In this document: positions 42,945 through 53,000 of the stretch, piece by piece | Position numbering within the stretch: position 1 is the first letter of the stretch | Layout of the letters: every line of letters begins with the position of its first letter | From: Planctomycetota bacterium | Lineage (GTDB): Bacteria > Planctomycetota > Phycisphaerae > Phycisphaerales > Phycisphaeraceae | Reading direction: 5' to 3' | DNA: 64,000 nucleotides | Assembly: GCA_021413865.1 (NCBI GenBank) | Contig: JAIOPN010000014.1 | Coordinates: 62,001 to 126,000, forward strand | Notes under the pieces: generated by a model | The model's input: the letters and a program-made list of their open reading frames with translations, nothing else | Told to the model about the DNA's origin: nothing | The model's database searches: none | Translations under genes and position numbers: made by a program

Positions 42945-43757
42945 TTATCTGGTTGACGGGGTGGCGAAGATTTCATCGAAGAAGTTGCGCATGTGCTGCC
43001 ACGACCTGCGGTCGGCCTCCTCGTTGTAGCCCACGCCGTCGAGCTTCAGGGTCTTATTGTTGGGGTTGGTGAAGCCGTGCACCGCGTTGCTGTATTGGAT
43101 GAACTGGAAGTCCACCTTCCCGCCGCGCATCTCGTCGAGGAACGCGGCGACCTGGGCGGGCGGCTCGTAGGGGTCGTCCGCGCCGTGGAGGACGAGGATC
43201 TTGGCGTGGATGTTTTTGGCGTCCTCGGGCGTGGGTGTGTCGAGCCCCCCGTGGAAACTGACCACGCCGGCGACCTTCGCGCCCGAGCGTGCCAGTTCCA
43301 GCACCGTGGTGCCGCCGAAGCAGTAACCGATGGCGGCGATGCGATTGGGGTCCACGTTGTCCATCTTGCGCACGGTGTCGAGCGCGGCGGCGATGCGTTT
43401 GCGGAGCAGGGGGCGGTCGTTCTTGTATTGGGTCGCGAGCTTGCCGGCCTCTTCGGGTGTGTTCACGGACCGGCCGCCGCCGTAGATGTCGGCGGCGAAG
43501 GCGACGTAGCCCAATTCGGCGAGCATCACCGCGCGGCGCTTGGGGTAGTCGCTGAGCCCCCACCACTCGGGCACGACGATCACCGCCGGGCGGTGCGCAA
43601 TTTTGCCGTCCACGTGGTCCCGCGCCGTGTCGTAGGCCAGGTATCCCTTGAGAACCGTGTCGCCCTCGTGGTACTCGACTTCTTTGGTCAACACCTCGGC
43701 ATGCACTGACGCGGCCAGCAGCAACACCGCCAACGCGGACAGGATCGCTTGTTTCAT
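42945..43757 (-). CDS. Exported dienelactone hydrolase family protein
   Basis: A 270-aa alpha/beta hydrolase with a signal peptide (about 1-20, ending VHA-EV). The catalytic triad is visible: Cys in IGYCFGG (nucleophile, as in dienelactone hydrolase), Asp in HGADDPYEPP, and His in AVHGFTNP. VVPEWWGLSDYPKRRAVMLAELGYVAFAADIYG is the family's N-terminal pattern. Members cleave lactones and other esters; the substrate is unknown. The ATG at 43757 has GAGGAG upstream and directly precedes the signal peptide. Confidence 0.9.
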   Translation of the reverse strand: MKQAILSALAVLLLAASVHAEVLTKEVEYHEGDTVLKGYLAYDTARDHVDGKIAHRPAVIVVPEWWGLSDYPKRRAVMLAELGYVAFAADIYGGGRSVNTPEEAGKLATQYKNDRPLLRKRIAAALDTVRKMDNVDPNRIAAIGYCFGGTTVLELARSGAKVAGVVSFHGGLDTPTPEDAKNIHAKILVLHGADDPYEPPAQVAAFLDEMRGGKVDFQFIQYSNAVHGFTNPNNKTLKLDGVGYNEEADRRSWQHMRNFFDEIFATPSTR

Positions 43758-43846
43758 GGCTGCTCTCCTCAATGTGGTATCGCGCCCGCATCCATCTTAG
43801 TGCGGATGCCGTTCGCGGAGAACCGGATTGCTCGGATGAAAACAGG

Positions 43847-44851
43847 TCAGGACTTGGCGTGCTGGCGCTGGCCCTTCTGGCGGGCGACGTACTGGTCGTG
43901 GATCCAGGCGTAGGTGCGTTCCAGGCCGTCGCGCAGGCGGATAGAGGGCTCCCAGTTGAGGAGCTTCTTGATCTGCGTGTTGTCGCTGTTGCGGCCGTTG
44001 ACGCCCTTGGGGGCGGTCAGGTCGTAGCTGCGGCGGAGCTTCACGCCGGCGATATCGGAAACGATGTCCACGAGCTGGTTGATCGAGACCAGTTCGCTGG
44101 AGCCCAGGTTGAGGGGCTCGACGATATCGGAGTGGAGGATGCGGTCGATGCCGAAGAGGCAGTCGTCGATGTACATGAAAGAGCGAGTCTGGTTGCCGTC
44201 GCCCCAGATGTTGATGGTCAGGTCGTTGGTGGCCTTGGCGTGGATGACCTTGCGGCAGACGGCGGCGGGCGCCTTTTCGCGGCCGCCGTCCCACGTGCCG
44301 TGCGGGCCGTAAACGTTGTGGAAGCGTGCCACGCGCGCCTGCACGCCGAAGTCCTCGCGGAAGTGGCGGCACATGCGTTCGGAGAAGAGCTTCTCCCAGC
44401 CGTAGCCGTCCTCGGGCATGGCGGGGTAGGCGTCCGCTTCCTTGAGGGCGGTAACGTTGGGGTCGCGCTGTTTGTCGGCGTTGTAAACGCAGGCGGAGGA
44501 GGCGTAGAAGAACCGCTTGACGCCGTGCTCCTTGGCCGCCATGAGCATGTGCGTGTTGATGAGCACGGTGAGCATGCAGAGCGCTTTGTTCTTCTCGATG
44601 AAGCCCATGCCGCCCATGTCGGCGGCGAGGTTGTAAACCTCGGACGCGCCGGCGGTCGCGGTGTTGCAGTGTTCGCGGACCGAGAGGTCCAGGACGAGGT
44701 TCTCGACGCCCTCGAAGCGCTGGTACCACTCGTCGAAGGGCTTGCAGTCCACGGCGCGGATGCGCGTGAACCCCTTGCGACGGAGGTCCGCCACCAGGTG
44801 CCCGCCGATGAAGCCGCCAGCGCCCGCGACGAGGATCAGGTCTGTCTTCAT
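43847..44851 (-). CDS. NAD-dependent epimerase, GDP-mannose 3,5-epimerase-like
   Basis: A 334-aa extended SDR. VAGAGGFIGGHLV is the NAD-binding motif, ADMGGMGFI and SSACVYN hold the GME-type active site with its Cys, YGWEKLFSE is the YxxxK catalytic pair, and RFHNVYGPHGTWDGGREKAPAAVCRK is closely like the signature of GDP-mannose 3,5-epimerase, including the Lys in REKAP. GME makes GDP-L-galactose or GDP-L-gulose from GDP-mannose. In bacteria it is expected in exopolysaccharide synthesis, and here it neighbours glycosyltransferases. The length fits the family (about 350-370 aa), slightly short. Confidence 0.86.
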   Translation of the reverse strand: MKTDLILVAGAGGFIGGHLVADLRRKGFTRIRAVDCKPFDEWYQRFEGVENLVLDLSVREHCNTATAGASEVYNLAADMGGMGFIEKNKALCMLTVLINTHMLMAAKEHGVKRFFYASSACVYNADKQRDPNVTALKEADAYPAMPEDGYGWEKLFSERMCRHFREDFGVQARVARFHNVYGPHGTWDGGREKAPAAVCRKVIHAKATNDLTINIWGDGNQTRSFMYIDDCLFGIDRILHSDIVEPLNLGSSELVSINQLVDIVSDIAGVKLRRSYDLTAPKGVNGRNSDNTQIKKLLNWEPSIRLRDGLERTYAWIHDQYVARQKGQRQHAKS

Positions 44852-44977
44852 AAAATGAGGTCCGATAGGGTCCGCGCACCCGTCCTTTGCTGGGAATAAC
44901 GACCCGACAGCCGGGGTGTGACATCATAATCGGTTGGAATGGTCCTGACGATAAGGGCCCGCAGCAGCGAGGTTGGC

Positions 44978-45880
44978 TTACCGCCCCAACATTCCCCTGA
45001 CGGGGAAGCCCGCGAGGTATCGCCAACGTCGCAGGTGCAGACTCCACCGGAATGTGCGGCGATAAATCTCCCAGGCCATGCGGCGTTCGTCGGCGTTGGC
45101 GGTAAGGCCGGAAAAGCTGGCGGGCCTGACCAGTCGACTGAGGATGACCCGCCGCTCGTGCTCCCGCGCAGCTCCGCCGGGGTACTTACCAGCATTTTCC
45201 TGGTCGATCAGGTAGAGCGCGCCTTCAAGCGTGCGGCCGACGATCTTCGTGACCGATCCGGCGTGCTGCCGCACCGCCACCGTCGGCGGGTCGAGCACCT
45301 CAACAAACCCGGGCGACACACCCAACCGCATGCCGAAGTCCAGGTCCTCGTAATTGATGTGGCCCTCGACGAAGCCACCCGCCGCCAGGTAGGCGTCGCG
45401 CCGGATGACGACCATACCTGACCCCACCAGCACGATGCGCGGGTGCGAGGCGTAGAAATCATCCGACCGCAGCCAGCGCGGCTCGGCCTGCCGGACATCC
45501 GCCACCGACCGCTCGTCCGTGAACACCGCCATCTTGCCGGAGATGAGCGAGGGCTCGCCGGCTTCACGGATGATGCGTGCGAAGACCTCCAGGGTCCAGG
45601 GGAACCAGAGGTCGTCTGAATCGAGCAGCGCGACGTACTTCCCGGTGGCGTGGGCGACACCCAGGTTGCGGGCGGCGCCGGGCCCCTTGTTGGGCTGGCG
45701 GACCACGCGGACGCGTGGGTCCATGGCGGCTGCGATGTCCGGGGTGCCATCGGTCGAGCCGTCGTCGGCGACGATGATTTCCCAGTCCGTCATGCGCTGG
45801 GCGAGGACGGACCGCAACGTCGCACCGATCAGGCCGGCGCGGTTGTAGGACGGAACGACGACGGAGAAGAGGGGCGGCAA
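44978..45880 (-). CDS. Family 2 glycosyltransferase (inverting)
   Basis: A 300-aa GT-A fold glycosyltransferase. It has FSVVVPSYNRAG, IIVADDGSTDGTPD with the nucleotide-binding Asp, NKGPGAARNLGVAHATGKYVALLDSDDLWFP with the DxD-type metal site, and the C-terminal region NYEDLDFGMRLG with the acceptor/catalytic ED. It probably adds a sugar to a lipid-linked or surface polysaccharide. The start is TTG at 45880, 2 bp after the upstream GT2 stop; AAGG lies inside the end of that gene, so translation is coupled. There is no earlier ATG in frame. Confidence 0.9.
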   Translation of the reverse strand: MPPLFSVVVPSYNRAGLIGATLRSVLAQRMTDWEIIVADDGSTDGTPDIAAAMDPRVRVVRQPNKGPGAARNLGVAHATGKYVALLDSDDLWFPWTLEVFARIIREAGEPSLISGKMAVFTDERSVADVRQAEPRWLRSDDFYASHPRIVLVGSGMVVIRRDAYLAAGGFVEGHINYEDLDFGMRLGVSPGFVEVLDPPTVAVRQHAGSVTKIVGRTLEGALYLIDQENAGKYPGGAAREHERRVILSRLVRPASFSGLTANADERRMAWEIYRRTFRWSLHLRRWRYLAGFPVRGMLGR

Positions 45881-45882
45881 GG

Positions 45883-46815
45883 TCAGGCCTTACTCGGCCG
45901 GTTGAAAATCCGGCGCTTGATGTTCATGGCGGTGCGGATCGGCGAGGGCACGATGGGGGCGAGGGAATAGAACAGCCTGTGCTTGAACCCCAGGTAGGGC
46001 CAGGCCAGTTCCTTCATCGGCTCGAACTCGGAGGGATCATTGACGAACGCCAGCCCCATGCCGCGTGTGGCGGACATCCTTAAGAGGGCGTCGAGGGCCG
46101 GGCCGTCGTACCCCTGTTTGTTGCGGATGAACGAGCGCAGGTAGTAGTACTCGGCGCTGGCGAGCTTGCTGGAGATCGAGCCGGGGGTGTCGATGCGGTA
46201 TCCGGCAGACTTGACGGTGTCGTAGGACCAGGTGCGGCCGCAGATGACGCGCATCCAGAGGTCCATATCGTGCCTGCGGAGCTGGGAGACCTCGAACATA
46301 CCGACTTCACGGACGCGGTCGATGCGGTAAATACAGGTCAGATGCCCAAAGTGAAAGCCCCGGCGGATGATGGGCAGGAAATCGTGGTGGGTCAGGCCGA
46401 ACATAGGTTCGGTGTGCGGGATCTTGAAACCCGGGGGGATCGGGGTGGGTTTGCTTTCCAGATCGATCCAGTCGTGATTGGACATGAAAGCCACGTCGTC
46501 GTTCTTGGATAACAGGTCGACGGCGCGTTCGAGGTGATTGGGGTACCAGATGTCGTCGGCGTCGAGGATGGCGATATGGTCGCCGGTGGCCACCTCGATG
46601 CCGGCATTGCGTGTGGCGGCGGCGTTGCCGTATGCGACCCGCAGGAGCCTGACAGGGATGCCGCTGTTCTGAACCTGGGTGATCGAGTCGTCCTTCGATT
46701 TGTCATCGATGACGATGATCTCGTGGGCGGGATACGTTTGCGCCTGGACGCTGCGCAGACATTCCGCCACCCACCGACCGGCGTTGTGACAGGCGATAAT
46801 GACCGAGAATCGCAT
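45883..46815 (-). CDS. Family 2 glycosyltransferase
   Basis: A 310-aa GT2 enzyme: FSVIIACHNAGRWVAECLRSV, IIVIDDKSKDDS, NAAATRNAGIEVATGDHIAILDADDIWYP with the metal-binding DADD, and the later QLRRHDMDLWMRVICG with the catalytic Asp. It is similar in layout to the next gene downstream but clearly divergent. The two form an operon. The start at 46815 is preferred; an in-frame ATG at 46848 adds 11 residues. It is divergent from a polysaccharide deacetylase gene across a 226-bp promoter space. Confidence 0.88.
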   Translation of the reverse strand: MRFSVIIACHNAGRWVAECLRSVQAQTYPAHEIIVIDDKSKDDSITQVQNSGIPVRLLRVAYGNAAATRNAGIEVATGDHIAILDADDIWYPNHLERAVDLLSKNDDVAFMSNHDWIDLESKPTPIPPGFKIPHTEPMFGLTHHDFLPIIRRGFHFGHLTCIYRIDRVREVGMFEVSQLRRHDMDLWMRVICGRTWSYDTVKSAGYRIDTPGSISSKLASAEYYYLRSFIRNKQGYDGPALDALLRMSATRGMGLAFVNDPSEFEPMKELAWPYLGFKHRLFYSLAPIVPSPIRTAMNIKRRIFNRPSKA

Positions 46816-47041
46816 CGAGTGTGGACGCCGCGATGGTGAGCGGATCATGGCGGTAATGCAGGAATCCGGGGACGATTGTCGGGCGATCCTCCCGGTCCGT
46901 CAACCCCCACGAAAAACACCCGGTCGCACCAAAAATCTGTTCCGTGTTCTTGACATTCGGGGCCAATCCGACGATTAATGAAGTGAGACCAGTGAGCACT
47001 TCTCATCGAAGTAGTACCCTGTTGCCGACGAGTTCCGCTCC

Positions 47042-48037
47042 ATGACGAATAGGCTTTCTCGTTCCGCGGCGTCCGTGGATCGTTGGTTTGCGCGTCGCCG
47101 TCGCAACCTGATGGGGGAGCACCACTGCCTGATCGTGCTGGGGCTGCACGGCATCGTGCCCGACGCCACCTACCTCCGCAGTGGGGCCATTGACCCCAGC
47201 TTTGTTCTGGCGATGGATCAGATCGAAGCCATCATCAACTACTTTCTGGAAGACGGCTTCATCCCCGTGGGTGTGGAACAGGTGCTCGCCGGCCTTGACC
47301 CCATGAAGTACCACTTCATGCTCACCTTCGACGACGGGTACTACAACAACCTGTTGATGCTACCCCTCTTGGAACGGCTCAACGTCCCCGCCCAGTTCGC
47401 GCTGATCGGCCACGCCGTCCGCACCGGCCACGCCTTCTGGTGGGACGTCCTGAACCGCACCGGCCCCATCGACCCGGACAACCCCTTGGAGAGCCGCGAC
47501 TCCCTGAGTCTCACGCCCCTCCCCGAGATCGAGGCCAAGGTCGTACAGCGCTTCGGGGAGCACTCCCTCAGGCCTGCCGGCGACATCGACCGGCCGATGA
47601 AGACTGACGAGATCCGCCGCATCGCCAACCACCCCCTGATCACCATCGCCAACCACTCCTGGGGGCACCGTATCCTCCAAGGCATGTCCGAACGCGACAT
47701 CGAGGCCGATCTCACCCGCACCCAGGAGGAGCTGCAAAACATCACTGGGTTTGCGCCCCAAACTGTCGTGTACCCCTACGGCCTGCAGGATCCAGCCGTG
47801 CTCTCCGTCTCCCGGCGCATGGGCTTCAAACTCGGCTTCGCCGGCAACCACGCCAAGATCGGCCTGCCCCTGCGCCTCAACAGCGACTTGGCGATGCGCC
47901 TGCCACGCTTCTCCATCTTCAACACCCGCTCCATCGTCGCCCAGTGCGAGAGCTGCCATCTTGAGTGGAAGCCCTCCTGGTTCGTCCGACGCATGCTCCA
48001 CCAGGGCATGGTCGGCCCCAAAGTGGTGTACTCCTAA
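47042..48037 (+). CDS. Polysaccharide deacetylase (NodB homology)
   Basis: A 331-aa protein with a NodB-type domain. MLTFDDGYYNN supplies the catalytic and metal-binding Asp pair, ANHSWGHRIL the H-x(3)-H metal site, and VVYPYGLQDP a later family motif. It would remove acetyl or N-acetyl groups from a glycan such as a surface polysaccharide intermediate. No signal peptide is evident, so it may act on lipid-linked precursors in the cytoplasm. It is transcribed away from the two glycosyltransferases and is followed by an acyltransferase and a methyltransferase on the same strand. Confidence 0.88.
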   Translation: MTNRLSRSAASVDRWFARRRRNLMGEHHCLIVLGLHGIVPDATYLRSGAIDPSFVLAMDQIEAIINYFLEDGFIPVGVEQVLAGLDPMKYHFMLTFDDGYYNNLLMLPLLERLNVPAQFALIGHAVRTGHAFWWDVLNRTGPIDPDNPLESRDSLSLTPLPEIEAKVVQRFGEHSLRPAGDIDRPMKTDEIRRIANHPLITIANHSWGHRILQGMSERDIEADLTRTQEELQNITGFAPQTVVYPYGLQDPAVLSVSRRMGFKLGFAGNHAKIGLPLRLNSDLAMRLPRFSIFNTRSIVAQCESCHLEWKPSWFVRRMLHQGMVGPKVVYS

Positions 48038-48068
48038 AGCGGCGGCCGGAAACGGGAGATAACAGCAG

Positions 48069-48140
48069 GGTTGGCTGTCGGGCGAGCGACGTAGGGTGCG
48101 TTACGCTCCGCTCCACGCACCCTACAGCCGACAGCTAACC
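48069..48140. repeat. Inverted repeat between deacetylase and acyltransferase genes
   Basis: Outer arms GGTTGGCTGTCGG (48069-48081) and CCGACAGCTAACC (48128-48140) pair with one mismatch, and inner arms GTAGGGTGCGT (48091-48101) and ACGCACCCTAC (48115-48125) pair perfectly. GTAGGGTGCG-type palindromes occur as dispersed repeats in several bacteria. It may be a mobile hairpin or a processing site in the transcript. Confidence 0.75.
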
Positions 48141-48167
48141 GGAGTGGCTTGTTAGGATTAGTGGCGC

Positions 48168-49244
48168 ATGAAGCTCAACGTCCTGCCCGCTGATCAACTG
48201 ACTCCCGAACATATCGCGTCATGGGCGCGGCTGCACGCCGATAACCCCACGCTGGCCAGCGCCTACTTCCACCCCGCGTTCACCCAGGCCGTCGCCGCCG
48301 TGCGCCGCGACGTCGAGGTCGGCGTGATGGAGGAGGCCGGCACAATCGTCGGCTTCTTCCCGTTCCAGCGAGGTCGCCTGGGTATCGCCAAACCCGTCGG
48401 CGGGATCGTTTCGGATTTCCAGGGCGTTATCGCCGAACCGGACTTGGTGTTCGACCCCCGCGAACTGCTCCTCGGGTGCTGCCTCAACGCTTGGGACTTT
48501 GATCATATGCTCGTTTCGCAGGCGCCCTTCACCCCGTTCCATGCGCATCACTACGGTTCGCCGTTGATTAATGTCACCAACGGCTTCGAGGCGTACAAAG
48601 AAGAGCGACGCAAGGCGGGCTCAAAGCACATCCAGAAGCTCGGCACGCTCTGGCGGAAGATCGAACGAGAGATCGGCCCGCTGCGGTTCGAGGCCCACAC
48701 CACCTCGGCCGATGCCCTCGATACTACGCTGCGGTGGAAGTCCGCGCAGTACCGCTCGACCGGCGTGCTGGACCTCTTCCGGCTGCACCCCTGGGCCGGC
48801 GAGCTTCTCGCTCGTTTGCAGCAAACGCAGGAGGATTCTTTCGCGGGCATGATCTCGACGCTGCACGCCGGCGACCAGCTCATCGCCACGCACGCCGGCA
48901 TGCGGTCCCGCACCGCCTGGCACTACTGGTTCCCTGCTTACGATGAAAAGTTCCACCCCTACTCACCCGGCCTGCTCCTGCTCTTGCACATCATCGAGCA
49001 CGCGCCCAAACTGGGTCTCAAGCGCATCGACCTGGGCAAGGGCGACTCGTTTTACAAGGAGCGGTTCATGAATGGCTCCCTGCCGCTGGCGGACGGACGG
49101 GTCGAGAGGCCTTCGTGGGTGACCATGTGCCGCGGGTCGTGGCGCGGGCTGTCCCGCTGGGCGCGCGGCTCGCCCCCGGCGCAGCTCCTCCGCCGTTGGA
49201 AGCACCGCAAGGACAAACCCGCCTCCACGCCGGAGGAGACCTGA
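48168..49244 (+). CDS. GNAT/FemAB-like acyltransferase of the CelD/BcsL type
   Basis: A 358-aa protein with a layout like CelD/BcsL-family transferases found in exopolysaccharide loci: an N-terminal acyl-CoA-fold half (SAYFHPAFTQAVAAVRRDVEVGVMEEAGTIVGFFPFQ), then RRKAGSKHIQKLGTLWRKIEREIG, WKSAQYRSTGV, and a second GNAT-like half ending LKRIDLGKGDSFYKERF. These enzymes are thought to acylate glycans or link amino acids; the substrate is unknown. The next gene starts 2 bp after its stop, so the two are coupled. Confidence 0.82.
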   Translation: MKLNVLPADQLTPEHIASWARLHADNPTLASAYFHPAFTQAVAAVRRDVEVGVMEEAGTIVGFFPFQRGRLGIAKPVGGIVSDFQGVIAEPDLVFDPRELLLGCCLNAWDFDHMLVSQAPFTPFHAHHYGSPLINVTNGFEAYKEERRKAGSKHIQKLGTLWRKIEREIGPLRFEAHTTSADALDTTLRWKSAQYRSTGVLDLFRLHPWAGELLARLQQTQEDSFAGMISTLHAGDQLIATHAGMRSRTAWHYWFPAYDEKFHPYSPGLLLLLHIIEHAPKLGLKRIDLGKGDSFYKERFMNGSLPLADGRVERPSWVTMCRGSWRGLSRWARGSPPAQLLRRWKHRKDKPASTPEET

Positions 49245-49246
49245 AG

Positions 49247-49942
49247 ATGTCGTTCCGTGCCCTCAAAAACTATCTCGTCATGGCCCGCGAGAAAGGCGTC
49301 GCCCACGCCTGGCAGGCCGTCATCCAACGCTGTTCTGAGAAGTACCACGAACGCCGCCTGGGCATCCACAGTGCGCAGATCGTCCAACCCCACGAGGTGG
49401 GCATCTCCAACCCCAACGCCCACAGCTACACCCCGACCGAGTTCGGCCACTTCACCGCGATCTTCAAGCAACTGCCCATCCCCCCGGGACGGCATGTATT
49501 CCTCGACTACGGCTCGGGCATGGGCCGCGTCCTCATCCTCGCGGGGCAGTATCCTTTCAAGCGTGTCCTCGGCATCGAGTACGCCGAGCAACTCCACAAG
49601 GTCGCCCTCGACAACGTCGCCATAGCCCGGGACCGCCTCACCTGTAAAGACATCCAGCCCCTGGTCGGCGACGCCACCACCTGGCCCGTCCCCGACGACG
49701 TCACCGTCGTCTATTTCAACAACCCTTTTCACGGCGAGATATTCACCGGCGCACTGGCGCGCATGAAGGAGTCCCTCGACCGCGCCCCGCGGCCCATGGC
49801 CGTCGTCCTCTACGTCCCCCGTCCGGGACCCTCGCGCCTGGACCGCATGGTCCGCGACGCCGGCTGGCTCGAGGTCCGCCACCAATTCGATCTCTCGCCC
49901 GAACGCATGTGCTTCATCTACACTACCCCCGACTGGAAGTAA
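49247..49942 (+). CDS. Class I SAM-dependent methyltransferase
   Basis: A 231-aa protein. The Rossmann SAM-binding motif is FLDYGSGMGRVLILA, followed by VLGIEYAEQL (acidic residue binding the ribose) and later VVYFNNPFHGE in the motif IV position, where NPF is unusual and DPF or NPPY would be expected. The ATG at 49247 has GGAGGAG about 10 bp upstream and lies 2 bp after the acyltransferase stop, so they share a transcript. The target is unknown; a glycan or lipid carrier is plausible from context. Confidence 0.83.
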   Translation: MSFRALKNYLVMAREKGVAHAWQAVIQRCSEKYHERRLGIHSAQIVQPHEVGISNPNAHSYTPTEFGHFTAIFKQLPIPPGRHVFLDYGSGMGRVLILAGQYPFKRVLGIEYAEQLHKVALDNVAIARDRLTCKDIQPLVGDATTWPVPDDVTVVYFNNPFHGEIFTGALARMKESLDRAPRPMAVVLYVPRPGPSRLDRMVRDAGWLEVRHQFDLSPERMCFIYTTPDWK

Positions 49943-50006
49943 CCCCTCCCGCCGCTCGCGGCTTAGCATCTCCTCCTTGACTTGCCCCCCCGCTCTGCGG
50001 ACCATC

Positions 50007-53000
50007 ATGGTGCCGCACGACGATCCCACGGGTGAACCGCCCCCCCCACCACCCGGACCCGACATGACCCAGACGCAAACCATCGACGGCGCCGCCACGG
50101 TTGAGCGATTGATACGCGTGCTCCGCGCCGTGCAGACGCACGCCCGGCGCGTGTGGCTGGCGACCGTTCTGCTCTCCACGCTCGGCGCCTTCGCCGCCGC
50201 CATCACCATCGCCCTGCTCATGGACCACTACTGGGGCCTGCCCGGGGCGGTCCGGCTGCTCATGCTCTGCGTCGTCCTGGCCGCGCCGGTGATCGCCTTC
50301 CGCCGGGCCTTCGCCCGTAAGCCCGCCAAGACGCCCGAGGAGATCGCCCTGCTGATCGAGGAGCGTTACCCCGAACTGGACAACGGCCTGATCAACAGCC
50401 TGCAACTGGCGGGCTCGGACCACCCGGGCGCCGAGTCCATCGTCGCCGCGGTGACGCAGGAGGCCGGCGCCGCGCTGGGCTCCATCCACGCCTCCAAGGC
50501 GGTGCCGACCCGCGACCTCTCCCTGGCGACGACCATCGCCGCCGGCTCGCTGGCGGTGTTCACCGTCTTCGCGCTCATCAGCGGCCACGGCCTGCGCACC
50601 GGGCTGGCGCGCATGCTCCTGCCCCTGGGCGACACCAGCCTGACGCGGATCGAGAAGGTGCTGCCCGGCAACGCCGACGTGCTGCTCAACTCCCCCGTGC
50701 AGGTGATCGCCACGGTCACGCGCCGCATCCCGACACAAGCGCAGCTCGTCGTGTTCCACCCCGACGGCCGCCGCGACAAGGTGGCGATGCTCGCCCCGGC
50801 GCTAGCCACGCCCGGCCGGTTCACCGCCGCGATCGATCGCGTGGAAGAAGACCTCGAATACCAGGTGATCGCCGGCGACGCGGCCTCCGCGCGCTTCACG
50901 CTCAACGCCCGCCACCGGCCGACGATCCGCAAAATCACGCAGACCGTCACCCCGCCCGATTACCTCCAGGGCACGCCGACGCAGCAGACCGGCGGCAACA
51001 TCGCCGCGGTGGCGGGCTCCAGGGTGGACATCCGTTTCGAGACCGCCGAGCCCGTGCGCGAGGCGCGCGTGATCGTCGCCGAGGGCAAGCCGAACATTGT
51101 GAAGATCGAGCCGATCTCGCAGGGCGGCGTGGTCGCCTCCGCCGTAATGACGCGGCTCACCGTCGCAAAAGCCGAGACGTACCACATCCAGCTCGTGAGC
51201 GAGCAGGGCTTCGAGAACGAGCCGGCGGTGTACGACATCGCACCGATCGAGGACCGCACCCCGCAGGTCGAGCTGGGCATGGCGCAGCCGGGCGGGTCGA
51301 AGACGGCCGTGACCAGCGAGATCGAGGTCGATCTGGATGCGAAGCTGACGCTGGCGCTCACCGCGTCGGACGACCACGCCATGCGTGAGATGCGGCTGGA
51401 GCGCGTGACCGGCGGCGACGGGGCCATCGGCACGCCCGCGACGCTCCAGGCCTGGCCGGTGGAGAACAAGCAGACGCTCCGCCTGACCCGCAACGCGACG
51501 GTCAACGTCGCCGAGCTGGGCCTGACCGCTAAATCACCGCTGACGATCCGCGCCGCGGCGTGGGACCACCGCCCCGACTCCCCGCCCGGCACGTCGCCGA
51601 CGCTGACCATCCGCCTGCGATCCACCTCGTCGGAACGCGAGGCGACGCCCGCGGCGGTCTCGCGCGTCTCCCTCGCCTCCCTGATCACCAAGCAGCGGAC
51701 CAACATCGCCGCCGGCGACGCGCTCTTGGCGCAGGCAAAGCCCGACGCCAAGACCGGCGCCGGGCCGCGCCTCGAAGACCTGCCCGCGATCACCGCCCGG
51801 CAGGAGGACATCCGCGCCGAGGCGATGCAGATCGCCTCCGGCCTGGCGGCCAGCGCAACCAACCCAGTGATCCAGAAGAAACTCGAAAACCTGGGGCAGA
51901 CGCTGATGCTCGTGGCCGTCGAGCAGTTGCGCTCCATCGCCCCCGATGCGGCGGCGCGCACCGCGGGCCTACCCAAGGCGCTCGACACCCAGCGCGCCAT
52001 CCTCGCCGCGCTCTCCGTCAGCGAGGTGCGGCAGGAGCAGGAGCTGGCCGAGCGGAAGCAGCGAGAAATCTCCGAGGCGCTGGCGGAGCTGATCGCCAGG
52101 GAGCAGGCGCTGCGGAACGACACGCAGGGCGCCAAGGAGAGCGGCAAATCGCTCTCGGCGAGGCAGAGCGTGCTGGCGCGCGAGGCCGTGCGGGTGCAGG
52201 CGCTGGTGAAGCTGCAGGCCGCGACCGGCGCGGGGGGCAACGCGGACCTGGCGGCCCAGTACGAGAAGGTCGCCGCGGGCTTCGAGTCCCGCGCCATCCG
52301 CCAGACCATGCTCGTCGCCGCCGAGGACCTGTCGAAGGACGCTATCAAAGAGGCCGTGCCCAAGCAGGACCGCGTGATCGCCGACCTGACCGAGCTGCTC
52401 AAGCTGCTCCGCGCCCCGGCGCTGGCGGCGGCGAAGGAGCAGATCGAGGAGACCAAGAGCGAACTCGCCAAGGCCAAGGAAAAGGTCGGCAAGCTCGAGA
52501 AGCTCCAGCAGTCCATCACCGAGATGTCCAAGGAGCTTAAGAAGAACAAGGACATCAGCGACGGCAAATCGATGGACGGCGACCTCAAGGACCTGGTCGA
52601 GTCCCGCAAGAACGTTCAGGACGTGATCGAGCAGATGGTCAAGGACATGCACGTCCTGCCCGACGCCGTCGCCAGCAACGACCTGCTCGAAGAGGTCTCC
52701 GAGGTGTACGAGCAGATCAAGCAGCAGAAGGGCAGCGAGGACAACCCGGCGGGCGAGCTGGCGGTGGACCGCGACGAGGCGCTGCTCCAGGCGCTCAAGG
52801 CCATGCAGAAAGGCATGGGCGAGCGCATCGGCGACCTTGAGATGTGGCTGATGGACAAGCCCGACTCCACGCGCACCAAGAACGAGAGCTTCGACAAGCA
52901 GGAGTTGGGGAAGATCCCCCTGGGCGACCTGCCCGACTCGCTGGAGGACATCGTCGGCGACCTGGTGAAGAAATCCGAGAAGCTCGAGAAGGACGCGCAG

